Part shown: positions 1 to 5,656 of the stretch, piece after piece
Layout: the number at the start of each line of letters is the position of its first letter
Position numbering within the stretch: position 1 is the first letter of the stretch
From: an uncultured Clostridia bacterium
GTDB taxonomy: Bacteria; Bacillota; Clostridia; Oscillospirales; Ruminococcaceae
Direction of reading: 5' to 3'
Length of the DNA: 5,656 nucleotides
Assembly (NCBI GenBank): GCA_946056455.1
Contig: CAMGJS010000081.1
Location: 1-5,656 of the forward strand
Made by a program: the position numbers and the translations under genes
The notes under the pieces: generated by a model
The model's input: only the letters and a program-made list of their open reading frames with translations
The model's database searches: none
Told to the model about the DNA's origin: nothing

Positions 1-2
1 TT

Positions 3-629
3 CAGAAGAGAGAAGAGCCTGCTCCCCAAGAGGAAATTGTTAAAGAGGAGAAAAAACTCCCTGAATACCGAGTTATTGGGGAATTTCTCAAAACCTATAT
101 ACTTGTTGAGTGCGAAAATGAACTTATCGTCATCGACAAGCACGCCGCGCACGAAAGAATTCTTTTTGAAAAGTTAAAGGCGGCGGACGAAGGCTTTTCT
201 TCTCAGCTTTTAGCGACACCCGAAAGCGTTCTGCTTACTCCCGAACAGCGTGCCGTTGTTGAGGAAAACAGAGAAGTTGTTGAAAATACGGGATTTACCT
301 TTTCTTTCTCGGATAACAACGAGGTTTTGATAACGGGTATACCAACAATTTTTGATATTGACGATATGGCGGAGATTTTTTGTGAAATAGCCGATAATCT
401 TTCAGAAAACAGAAATAATCCCCAGAGTGCCCGTCTTGACGAGATATATCACTCGATGGCTTGCAAGGCGGCTATAAAGGCTCACGACAGAAACGATATA
501 AAAGAGCTTGAACACCTTGTGAAGCAGGTTCTTTCTGACGACAGGATAAGATATTGCCCTCACGGCAGACCTGTTATCAGCGTTATCACCGAAAAAGAAC
601 TTGAAAAAAGATTTAAGAGAGTATTGTGA
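3..629 (+). CDS. mutL: DNA mismatch repair protein MutL, C-terminal part (5' end outside window)
   Basis: This is the last 208 codons of MutL; the N-terminal GHKL ATPase domain lies upstream of the window. The reading frame is open from base 3 to TGA 627-629. It begins with a charged Glu/Lys/Pro-rich linker (about 3-62) and continues into the dimerisation/endonuclease domain. The metal-binding endonuclease motif DQHA(X)2E(X)4E is present as DKHAAHERILFE (135-170). An ACK motif (459-467) and the CPHGRP motif (555-572) follow, both typical of nicking MutL proteins. QLLATP (204-221) sits where the beta-clamp-binding motif of MutL is expected. From family knowledge, this MutL should nick DNA in a mismatch repair pathway that does not depend on MutH or methylation, after MutS recognises a mismatch. 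mutS is probably just upstream (inference). The stop overlaps the miaA start, so the two are likely co-translated. Confidence 0.96.
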   Translation, partial: QKREEPAPQEEIVKEEKKLPEYRVIGEFLKTYILVECENELIVIDKHAAHERILFEKLKAADEGFSSQLLATPESVLLTPEQRAVVEENREVVENTGFTFSFSDNNEVLITGIPTIFDIDDMAEIFCEIADNLSENRNNPQSARLDEIYHSMACKAAIKAHDRNDIKELEHLVKQVLSDDRIRYCPHGRPVISVITEKELEKRFKRVL

Positions 630-1564
630 TGAATAAAATTTCGATAATTGTTATAGCGGGACCGACAGCCTCGGGTAAGACGGCTGTTTCTATCCGTCTT
701 GCAAAGGAGCTTGACGGCGAGATAGTTTCAGCCGACTCTATGCAGATATACAAAGGTCTTGACATCGCCACGGCAAAGCCGACAAAAGAGGAAATGCAGG
801 GTATCCCTCACCACCTTATGAGCTTTGTGGACAACAGCGAAAAGTTCAGCGTTGCGCAATATCTTGAAAAGGCAAGAGAAGTTATTGCGGATATTCACCA
901 AAGAGGAAAAATGCCGATAGTTGTCGGCGGAACGGGACTTTATATCTCATCGCTTGTTGATAATATTATCTTTGACGATATTTCATCAAACGGAGAAGTT
1001 CGGGCAAGGCTTACAAAGGAGGCGGAAGAAATCGGCAACGAGGCAATGCTCAGAAGGCTTATGGAAATAGACGAAGAAACGGCTAAAACCTTGCACCCTA
1101 ATAATCTTACAAGAATAATAAGGGCGCTTGAAGCCTATGAGCTTTCGGGACTTACAATGTCGGAGCTTAAAAGGAGGAGCCGAGAGGAAGAGTCGCCTTA
1201 TAACGCTTGTATGATAGGGCTTAACTTCCGTGACAGACAAAAGCTTTATGACCGAATAAATCTTCGCGTTGATAAAATGGCGAAAGAGGGAATGGTCGAT
1301 GAAGCTTTTGAATTCTATAAAAACGAGCGTGGAAACACCGTTTGTCAGGCAATAGGGTACAAGGAACTTATCCCTTATTTTGAGGAAAAAGCGACGCTTG
1401 ACGAGTGCCTTGAAACGCTTAAAAGAGAGACAAGAAGATACGCAAAAAGACAGCTTACATGGTTCCGCAGAGATGAGCGGATACACTGGATATATCTTGA
1501 TGAAACTGTCGGCGAAAAAAATATTATAGATAATTGCAAAAAATATATAGCAAAATGCTTTTAA
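629..1564 (+). CDS. miaA: tRNA dimethylallyltransferase MiaA
   Basis: MiaA transfers a dimethylallyl (isopentenyl) group from DMAPP to N6 of A37 in tRNAs that read codons starting with U, giving i6A. It is a soluble enzyme of 311 aa, the usual bacterial length. Visible motifs are the P-loop GPTASGKT (residues 11-18), the substrate-binding stretch SADSMQIYKGLDIATAKP (34-51) with the probable catalytic base D36, GIPHHL (58-63), VVGGTGLY (98-105), and the C-terminal TRRYAKRQLTWFRRD block that contacts tRNA. The frame could open at GTG 626, but ATG 629 is preferred: it places the P-loop normally and forms the TGATG stop/start overlap with mutL (TGA 627-629). A weak purine-rich site, AAGAGAG (615-621), precedes it. 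The mutL-miaA-hfq order supports the call. No missing residues or frameshift are seen. Confidence 0.97.
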   Translation: MNKISIIVIAGPTASGKTAVSIRLAKELDGEIVSADSMQIYKGLDIATAKPTKEEMQGIPHHLMSFVDNSEKFSVAQYLEKAREVIADIHQRGKMPIVVGGTGLYISSLVDNIIFDDISSNGEVRARLTKEAEEIGNEAMLRRLMEIDEETAKTLHPNNLTRIIRALEAYELSGLTMSELKRRSREEESPYNACMIGLNFRDRQKLYDRINLRVDKMAKEGMVDEAFEFYKNERGNTVCQAIGYKELIPYFEEKATLDECLETLKRETRRYAKRQLTWFRRDERIHWIYLDETVGEKNIIDNCKKYIAKCF

Positions 1565-1567
1565 ATA

Positions 1568-1576
1568 TGTTATAAT
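1568..1576 (+). promoter_or_regulatory. Candidate extended -10 promoter for hfq
   Basis: TGTTATAAT (1568-1576) is a perfect TATAAT preceded by the TGn extension, four bases after the miaA stop. The -35 position at 17-bp spacing (1548-1553, TAGCAA, inside miaA) matches poorly, which is tolerated for extended -10 promoters of the main sigma factor. Transcription would start near 1583, giving a leader of about 50 nt before hfq. The call is inferred from motif matching only; AT-rich DNA gives chance matches. Confidence 0.5.
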
Positions 1577-1579
1577 AAA

Positions 1580-1606
1580 TTGATATGGGTTTAATATGCC
1601 CATAAT
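1580..1606 (+). promoter_or_regulatory. Second, weaker promoter-like pair before hfq
   Basis: TTGATA (1580-1585, one mismatch to TTGACA) and CATAAT (1601-1606, one mismatch to TATAAT) are separated by 15 bp, which is shorter than the favoured 17. If used, transcription would start near 1613 with a very short leader. Its spacer is almost filled by the inverted repeat at 1584-1604. It may be an alternative to the upstream extended -10 or a chance match. Confidence 0.25.
1584..1604 (+). repeat. Short inverted repeat / hairpin in the hfq leader
   Basis: TATGGG (1584-1589) and CCCATA (1599-1604) form a perfect 6-bp inverted repeat around a 9-nt AT-rich loop. If transcription starts near 1583 this would be a hairpin at the extreme 5' end of the hfq mRNA, which could stabilise it. 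As DNA it could be an operator. No U-run follows (ATTTAA), so it is not a convincing Rho-independent terminator for miaA. Confidence 0.45.
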
Positions 1607-1632
1607 TTAAACGAAGGAAAGGGGAATGTGTA

Positions 1633-1860
1633 ATGAACAAAGGTCTTATTTTGCAGGATGTTTTTCTCAATCAGGCAAGAAAGGACAAAATCGCCGTTAC
1701 AGTATATCTTACCAACGGATTTCAGTTTAAAGGGATGATAAAGGGATTTGACGGCTACACCGTTATACTTGAGGGCGAAGGAAAGCAGTATCTTGTCTAT
1801 AAGCACGCTATCTCGACCATTATCCCCGCAAAGCCCATTGCAATTCTTGACGCAGAGTAA
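1633..1860 (+). CDS. hfq: RNA chaperone Hfq
   Basis: Hfq is a small Sm-like protein that forms a hexameric ring and binds sRNAs and mRNAs in the cytoplasm. At 75 aa it is typical of Gram-positive Hfq, with almost no C-terminal tail. Signature residues are visible: Q8 and D9 with the FLN segment (proximal face), R16-K17 on the rim, Y25 and F30 at the distal-face positions, the Sm1 segment ending in GFD (38-40), and the Sm2 signature YKHAIST (56-62). A strong ribosome-binding site, GGAAAGGGG (1616-1624), stands 8 bases before ATG 1633. The gene follows miaA, as in many bacteria, and is preceded by the only appreciable gap in the window, with promoter-like sequence. In many Firmicutes the physiological role of Hfq is milder than in enterobacteria, so its importance here cannot be read from sequence. 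Confidence 0.97.
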   Translation: MNKGLILQDVFLNQARKDKIAVTVYLTNGFQFKGMIKGFDGYTVILEGEGKQYLVYKHAISTIIPAKPIAILDAE

Positions 1861-1862
1861 CA

Positions 1863-1870
1863 AAAAGGGG
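1863..1870 (+). promoter_or_regulatory. Ribosome-binding site selecting the ATG start of the HlyD-like gene
   Basis: AAAAGGGG lies 7 bases upstream of ATG 1878. The reading frame also contains a TTG one codon earlier (1875), which would be only 4 bases from this site. The spacing and codon preference favour the ATG. Confidence 0.6.
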
Positions 1871-1877
1871 ACAGTTG

Positions 1878-3215
1878 ATGAACAGCATTATTGTTAAGAT
1901 ACTCGTCTTTGTGCTTGCGCTTTTTATGCTTATCACGATAGGAAGCCAGATTTATCTTTCTTTAAAGAACGACTACAAGACCGAAACGGCGGTTTCTTAT
2001 TCCACTGTTGACAAGGTTTCGTTCAACGGAGTTTTTTTAAGAAACGAGCATGTCATTGCCAAAACGGGCGGAGGGGCGATAAGCTATCCTTACCCCGACG
2101 GAAGCAAGTTCGCTAAAAATTCTGTTGTCGCCTATGTTTACAGAAGCGAGTCGGATACCGAATGTGAAAAGAAAATCGAGGAGCTTGAAGCAGAGCTTGC
2201 GTCCTTAAAGAAGATAACAGGCCCGGGAACAATAGCCGCGGCAAAACCCGAGGGCGTATCGGAGCTGATAAAGCAAAGGTACCGCGATTCTGTTTATTAT
2301 GCGACAAAGGGCGATTATTCAAAGCTTTCGGACGAAAGACAGAAGCTTTCGGAATATATGAATATAATGTCTTTGGTGACCGAAAAGGAAAGCGACTTTG
2401 ACAGCACGATATCTGCGCTTGAAACAGAAATAGCAAAGCTGAAAGCGTCCCTTAACCCGCCCGTGAGCGAAATTATTACCGATTATGCGGGATATTTTGT
2501 CAGCAATGTTGACGGATATGAGGACATTCTCACGCCCGACAGCTACGAGGACCTCACGGCAGAGGACATAAAAAAGATAATTTCAAACAGCAACAACACC
2601 TCGTCTTCGGGAGTGGGAAAGATAATAGACGGCTACTCTTGGCGACTTGTCGGGATAATCGACAATTCAGCGAAGCTTTACAATGAGGGAATGAAAGTAT
2701 CTCTTACATTCAATTCCTGTCAGGACACTATTTCAGCAACGATAATAGATGTTATCCCCACAGAAAACGCAGGCGAGAGCATTGTCGTTATTGAAAGCGA
2801 CAAGCTTGTAAGCGGACTTGTAAGGCACCGTGTTGAAAGAGTTGAAATGGTCGCAAACCGCTATGACGGAGTGTATGTTCCGAGAGAGGCGGTAAGGTTC
2901 AACGCTCTCGGCGAAAAGGGAGTATATGTAAAGCTCGGACAAGGAATTGTGTTCAAAAAGCTTGATGTTGTATATGAGGGAGACAATTATCTGCTTTCAG
3001 CAAACAGCGGAGACCCCGAATATGTTCTTCTTTATGACGACATAATAGTCGACGGAATAAGCAAGAAGGACGAAGCGTACATCGGAATACTCTATGCAAG
3101 CGACGATGTCCCCGACGAAACCGAGGAGACGACAACAGAAACTACCGTTGCTCTCACAGTAGGAGAAACCACAAAACCCGAAGAAACCACGGCAACATCC
3201 GAACAACCGACTTAA
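1878..3215 (+). CDS. Membrane-anchored HlyD/adaptor-like protein, function unknown
   Basis: This 445-aa protein resembles the HlyD/membrane-fusion-adaptor family in layout; that is a judgement from its pattern, and no exact family is identified. It has one hydrophobic N-terminal membrane segment (about residues 4-27) followed by an extracellular body. The body holds a first half of a lipoyl-like barrel (about 45-90), a helical, probably coiled-coil region rich in Glu/Lys (93-113 and about 128-192), a second half-barrel starting ITDYAGYFVS (200-209), a beta domain (253-325), and a C-terminal block with VPREAVRF...GVYVKLG (334-354) and a final YDDIIVDG (386-393), the usual adaptor ending. A low-complexity Thr/Glu tail follows (411-445). 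Adaptors normally pair with an ABC or RND transporter, and none is present here. Only 17 bases separate it from hfq and 15 from yggS, so it is probably co-transcribed with the division genes. A structural or envelope role is possible but unproven. Confidence 0.75.
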   Translation: MNSIIVKILVFVLALFMLITIGSQIYLSLKNDYKTETAVSYSTVDKVSFNGVFLRNEHVIAKTGGGAISYPYPDGSKFAKNSVVAYVYRSESDTECEKKIEELEAELASLKKITGPGTIAAAKPEGVSELIKQRYRDSVYYATKGDYSKLSDERQKLSEYMNIMSLVTEKESDFDSTISALETEIAKLKASLNPPVSEIITDYAGYFVSNVDGYEDILTPDSYEDLTAEDIKKIISNSNNTSSSGVGKIIDGYSWRLVGIIDNSAKLYNEGMKVSLTFNSCQDTISATIIDVIPTENAGESIVVIESDKLVSGLVRHRVERVEMVANRYDGVYVPREAVRFNALGEKGVYVKLGQGIVFKKLDVVYEGDNYLLSANSGDPEYVLLYDDIIVDGISKKDEAYIGILYASDDVPDETEETTTETTVALTVGETTKPEETTATSEQPT

Positions 3216-3230
3216 AAAAGTGGTGATACG

Positions 3231-3917
3231 ATGAATGAATTTGATTATGTCAGAGAAAATGCAAAGAGAATTAACTTTGAAATAGAAAACGCAAAGGCGA
3301 AGTACCGCTCAGCCGACGATAAGATTGAGCTTATGGCGGTGACAAAGACAGTTCCGCCCGAAGCTGTGAATGTGGCGGTTGAAAGCGGAATAACGCTCCT
3401 TGGCGAAAACAGAGTTCAGGAATATCTTTCAAAGCGTGATTTTTATGATAAATCCGCAAGAGTGGATTTTATCGGGCATTTGCAGAGCAACAAGGTCAAA
3501 TATATCATAGATACTATCGGTATGATACATTCGGTGGACAGCGTAAAGCTTGCAGAGGAGATAAACCGTCTGTCAAAAATCAGGAACAAAATAACGGATA
3601 TCTGCATTGAAGTCAATATCGGCAGAGAAGAAAGCAAAAGCGGGGTTATGCCCGAAGAACTTGACGAAATCTTCTATAAACTGTCAGAAATGCCGAATAT
3701 TCGTGTTTTGGGGCTGATGTCGATACCGCCGAAGGAGTGTGCGGAGAAATTTTTTTCAAAAATGCAGGAACTTTTTATTGACATTAAGAGCAAAAACATA
3801 GATAATAATAGTGTATCGGTTTTATCGATGGGAATGTCCTCGGATTTTCCCGTTGCTATAAAATATGGCTCAAATGTAGTCAGGATAGGGACCGCTCTGT
3901 TCGGTTCCAGAAAATAA
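3231..3917 (+). CDS. yggS: YggS/YlmE family PLP homeostasis protein
   Basis: This is a 228-aa single-domain PLP-binding protein of the YggS/YlmE/PROSC family, which has an alanine-racemase-like barrel but no known catalytic activity. Family members buffer pyridoxal phosphate and affect amino-acid and keto-acid balance. Visible motifs are AVTKTVP with the PLP-binding lysine K39, GENRVQE (58-64), FIGHLQSNK (80-88), HSVDS (100-104), VNIGREESKSG (128-138), SMGMSSDF (199-206) with the phosphate-binding serines, and VRIGTALFG (217-225). Length is normal and all motifs are intact. A modest ribosome-binding site, AAGTGGTGA (3218-3226), precedes ATG 3231. It occupies the position of B. subtilis ylmE, immediately before sepF. 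The link between PLP balance and division is a conserved neighbourhood without a settled mechanism. Confidence 0.96.
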   Translation: MNEFDYVRENAKRINFEIENAKAKYRSADDKIELMAVTKTVPPEAVNVAVESGITLLGENRVQEYLSKRDFYDKSARVDFIGHLQSNKVKYIIDTIGMIHSVDSVKLAEEINRLSKIRNKITDICIEVNIGREESKSGVMPEELDEIFYKLSEMPNIRVLGLMSIPPKECAEKFFSKMQELFIDIKSKNIDNNSVSVLSMGMSSDFPVAIKYGSNVVRIGTALFGSRK

Positions 3918-3932
3918 ACGGAGGGATTAGTT

Positions 3933-4358
3933 ATGAGCTTTTTAAACAAAATCGGAGGATACTTCGGTATCAACAACGAAGACGATTACGAAACGGAAGA
4001 GGAAAACTACACAGACGATATGCCCTATGCCGAAACTGAAGAGGAAAAGAGAAACAAGGTTGTCAATATTCACGCAACGGCTCAGCTTCAGGTTATTCTC
4101 GTAAAGCCCGAGGTATTTGCCGATACAAAGCAGATTGCCGACCATCTCAACTCCAAAAAGACGGTTGTTCTCAATCTTGAATCGACAACACCCGATGTTA
4201 CAAGAAGAATTATCGACTTTTTAGGCGGTGTAGCTTATGCTAACGGCGGAAATATCAAGCCTGTTGCCAACAACACCTTCATCATCACTCCCTACAATGT
4301 CGGATTTGTCGGAGAAGACCTTGTGGGCGAGCTTGAAAGCAACGGCGTATTCCTGTAA
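3933..4358 (+). CDS. sepF: Cell division protein SepF
   Basis: SepF bundles FtsZ filaments and tethers them to the membrane at the division site. This 141-aa protein has the expected parts. An N-terminal amphipathic membrane-binding helix, MSFLNKIGGYFGI (1-13), is followed by a strongly acidic, presumably flexible linker (15-39). The conserved globular SepF domain runs from about 44 to 141, with NIHATAQLQVILVKP (45-59), the region TRRIIDFLGGVAYANGG (90-106) that forms the dimer and FtsZ-binding surface, and FIITPYNV (116-123). Its start is well supported by the ribosome-binding site CGGAGGG (3919-3925), 7 bases before ATG 3933. The neighbours yggS, ylmH and divIVA are its classic partners. 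In B. subtilis it partly overlaps in function with FtsA; whether ftsA exists here cannot be seen. Confidence 0.97.
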   Translation: MSFLNKIGGYFGINNEDDYETEEENYTDDMPYAETEEEKRNKVVNIHATAQLQVILVKPEVFADTKQIADHLNSKKTVVLNLESTTPDVTRRIIDFLGGVAYANGGNIKPVANNTFIITPYNVGFVGEDLVGELESNGVFL

Positions 4359-4361
4359 TAT

Positions 4362-5126
4362 ATGCCAAAACCAAAGTTTATTCTTTCCGATGAGGACAAG
4401 CTCCTTATTGCAAGGCTGAAAGACTTTGCCTATACAGCACAAAACAAATATACGCCTAAGTTTACTCCTTTTCTTGATGAGCGTCAGCTTGCCGTAGCGG
4501 AAGATTTTCTTATCGGTGAGCGGTTTTCAGGCTATCTGGCTTTTGGCGGACACGAATTGTGCAGAAGAAAGGTATTAGGGCTTTTTCCCGATACTCCGTC
4601 GGAAGAATTTTTTCCCATTGTTCCTTTGGAGTTTTCATATCGTGAACAGGACAAGCTTTCGCACCGTGACTTTCTTGGGGCGTTGATGGCTCTTGGTATA
4701 AAGCGTGAGATGATAGGCGATATATTCATCGACAACGGCAGAACGATTGTCTTTGCTTATGACACCGTGAGCGATAATATATTGAGCCAGATTTCAAAGG
4801 TTGGCTCTGTCGGAGTAAAGCTTAAAGTGTGCGATGAGGTGAATTTGTCGGCAAAAGACAACTTTACCGATATTGACGGCGTTGTTGCTTCGGTAAGAGC
4901 GGATTGCATAGTCGCTCTTGCAACGGGAATGAGCAGGGCAAAGTCGGCTGAGTATATAAAATCCAACGGAATAGACATAAACTTTGTTAAAATATTCTCC
5001 CCGTCTTACTCCTTTTCGGAGGGGGACATTTTCTCCGTCAGAGGTTTCGGAAAGTTCATATTTTCCGAAGTAGGCGGAATGACAAGAAAAGAGAAGCTCC
5101 ACATTAAAATAAAAAAATATACATAA
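4362..5126 (+). CDS. ylmH: S4-domain RNA/ribosome-binding protein YlmH
   Basis: This 254-aa protein matches the YlmH family found beside sepF and divIVA in Gram-positive bacteria. An N-terminal helical part (1-80) carries the TPFLDERQ segment. The conserved central domain contains the family hallmark KLSHRDFLGALMALGIKREMIGDI, split here as residues 98-107 and 108-121. A C-terminal S4 RNA-binding domain (about 178-238) includes SRAKSAEYIKSNGIDIN (191-207) and the GDIFSVRGFGKF strand (221-232). YlmH of B. subtilis has been linked to ribosome-associated quality control, binding stalled 50S-peptidyl-tRNA complexes; the division link is by neighbourhood. The start is only 3 bases after the sepF stop and lacks a recognisable ribosome-binding site, so translation is probably coupled to sepF. 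The ylmG (YggT) gene that often lies between them is absent. Confidence 0.94.
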   Translation: MPKPKFILSDEDKLLIARLKDFAYTAQNKYTPKFTPFLDERQLAVAEDFLIGERFSGYLAFGGHELCRRKVLGLFPDTPSEEFFPIVPLEFSYREQDKLSHRDFLGALMALGIKREMIGDIFIDNGRTIVFAYDTVSDNILSQISKVGSVGVKLKVCDEVNLSAKDNFTDIDGVVASVRADCIVALATGMSRAKSAEYIKSNGIDINFVKIFSPSYSFSEGDIFSVRGFGKFIFSEVGGMTRKEKLHIKIKKYT

Positions 5127-5140
5127 GGACGGTATTTTAT

Positions 5141-5656
5141 ATGATTAATGCAAAAGAAGTAAGCAGCAAAAGATTTGAAAAAGCGGCATTCGGCTACAAG
5201 CAGGAGGATGTTGACGATTATCTGAGAGAGCTTTCCGTTGAGATTGCTCAGCTTATCAAGGAAAAGGACGATTGCGACAAAAAGCTTGATGTTCTTGCCG
5301 ATAAGATAAGAGATTATATGAAGGACGAGGAAGCTCTTAAAGACGCTCTTCTCGGCGCTCAGAGACAGGGACACAAGGTTGTTGAGGAAGCAAAGGAAAC
5401 AGCTGAAAAAATTATTGCAGAGGCAAACGCAAAGTCCGATGAAATTCTCAGCGATACAAAAATCCAGCTTGAAAGAGAAAAGAAAATCCTTGCAAACACA
5501 CAAAAGACCTCGGCTGAATTCAAGAGAGACCTTCTTGAGCTTTACAAGGAGCATATCAGCCTTATAAACAATATTCCCAACTTTATCGACGAAGAGGAAG
5601 AAGCCGAAGAAGAGGTTGAGGAAACCGCAGAAACAGCAGCGGAAACAGCAGAAACT
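5141..5656 (+). CDS. divIVA: DivIVA family protein (3' end outside window)
   Basis: The first 172 codons are present, with no stop before the window ends. DivIVA proteins bind negatively curved membrane at septa and poles and recruit other division or cell-wall proteins. The N-terminal DivIVA domain is recognisable: RFEKAAFGYKQEDVDDYL (11-28), then a coiled coil starting at about 28. A longer second coiled coil runs from about 64 to 145 and is rich in Glu/Lys/Ala. From 150 on the chain turns very acidic (a run of Glu) and then into ETAET-type repeats that run off the edge. The start has a good ribosome-binding site, AAGGACGG (5125-5132), 8 bases before ATG 5141; its first two A's are the last bases of the ylmH stop codon. 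The membrane-binding tip differs from B. subtilis: aligning on GY, the F17-R18 pair becomes A16-F17, so the hydrophobic residue is shifted and the arginine is missing. Confidence 0.93.
   Translation, partial: MINAKEVSSKRFEKAAFGYKQEDVDDYLRELSVEIAQLIKEKDDCDKKLDVLADKIRDYMKDEEALKDALLGAQRQGHKVVEEAKETAEKIIAEANAKSDEILSDTKIQLEREKKILANTQKTSAEFKRDLLELYKEHISLINNIPNFIDEEEEAEEEVEETAETAAETAET

Noticed and set aside
986..1603. 205-codon open frame on the - strand opposite miaA
   Set aside because: It lies entirely over a well-supported miaA with every family motif. Its translation is Cys/Phe/Ile-rich with no recognisable domain, as expected of an antisense shadow.
1584..1604. Rho-independent terminator after miaA
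   Set aside because: The stem is only 6 bp with half A-T pairs, and no run of T follows; promoter-like elements overlap it.
1565..1632. Small RNA or riboswitch in the gap before hfq
   Set aside because: At 68 bp including the ribosome-binding site it is too short for any known riboswitch class, and only one small stem is visible.
1875..1877. TTG as start of the HlyD-like protein
   Set aside because: The adjacent ATG at 1878 is a better start codon and has better spacing from the AAAAGGGG site.
5006..5554. 182-codon open frame on the - strand opposite ylmH/divIVA
   Set aside because: It covers the end of ylmH and the coiled-coil of DivIVA. The Phe/Leu/Cys-rich product is the antisense image of Glu/Lys-rich codons, not a real membrane protein.

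Overview
This window is an ordinary, densely packed bacterial chromosomal segment with all genes on the + strand. Its protein families and gene order point to a Firmicute of the class Clostridia. A Ruminococcaceae/Oscillospiraceae-type anaerobe is my best guess, but the taxonomic rank is inferred from gene order and protein style, not from a marker gene. Nothing suggests mobile DNA: there is no transposase, integrase, tRNA, CRISPR array or long repeat.

Left half (1-1860), information processing: the C-terminal endonuclease half of mutL (cut by the window edge), then miaA (tRNA isopentenyltransferase), whose start overlaps the mutL stop, then hfq (RNA chaperone). mutL-miaA-hfq is a well-known conserved order, also seen in E. 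coli. A 68-bp gap before hfq is the longest non-coding stretch. It holds an extended -10 element, a second promoter-like pair and a short inverted repeat, so hfq and the genes after it may have their own promoter.

Right half (1878-5656), envelope and division: a membrane-anchored HlyD/adaptor-like protein of unknown function, then yggS (ylmE), sepF (ylmF), ylmH and divIVA (cut by the right edge). The last four reproduce the Gram-positive ylmE-ylmF-(ylmG)-ylmH-divIVA division cluster, but without ylmG between sepF and ylmH. SepF anchors FtsZ filaments to the membrane, DivIVA marks curved membrane at septa and poles, YggS handles PLP homeostasis, and YlmH is an S4-domain ribosome/RNA-binding protein.

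Gaps between genes are 0-17 bp except before hfq, and no terminator is visible, so the window is probably one or two operons. The least explained component is the HlyD-like protein, which has no transporter partner here and sits between hfq and the division genes. I see no clearly new multi-gene system. The best leads are that protein, the hfq leader, and the altered membrane-binding tip of DivIVA.
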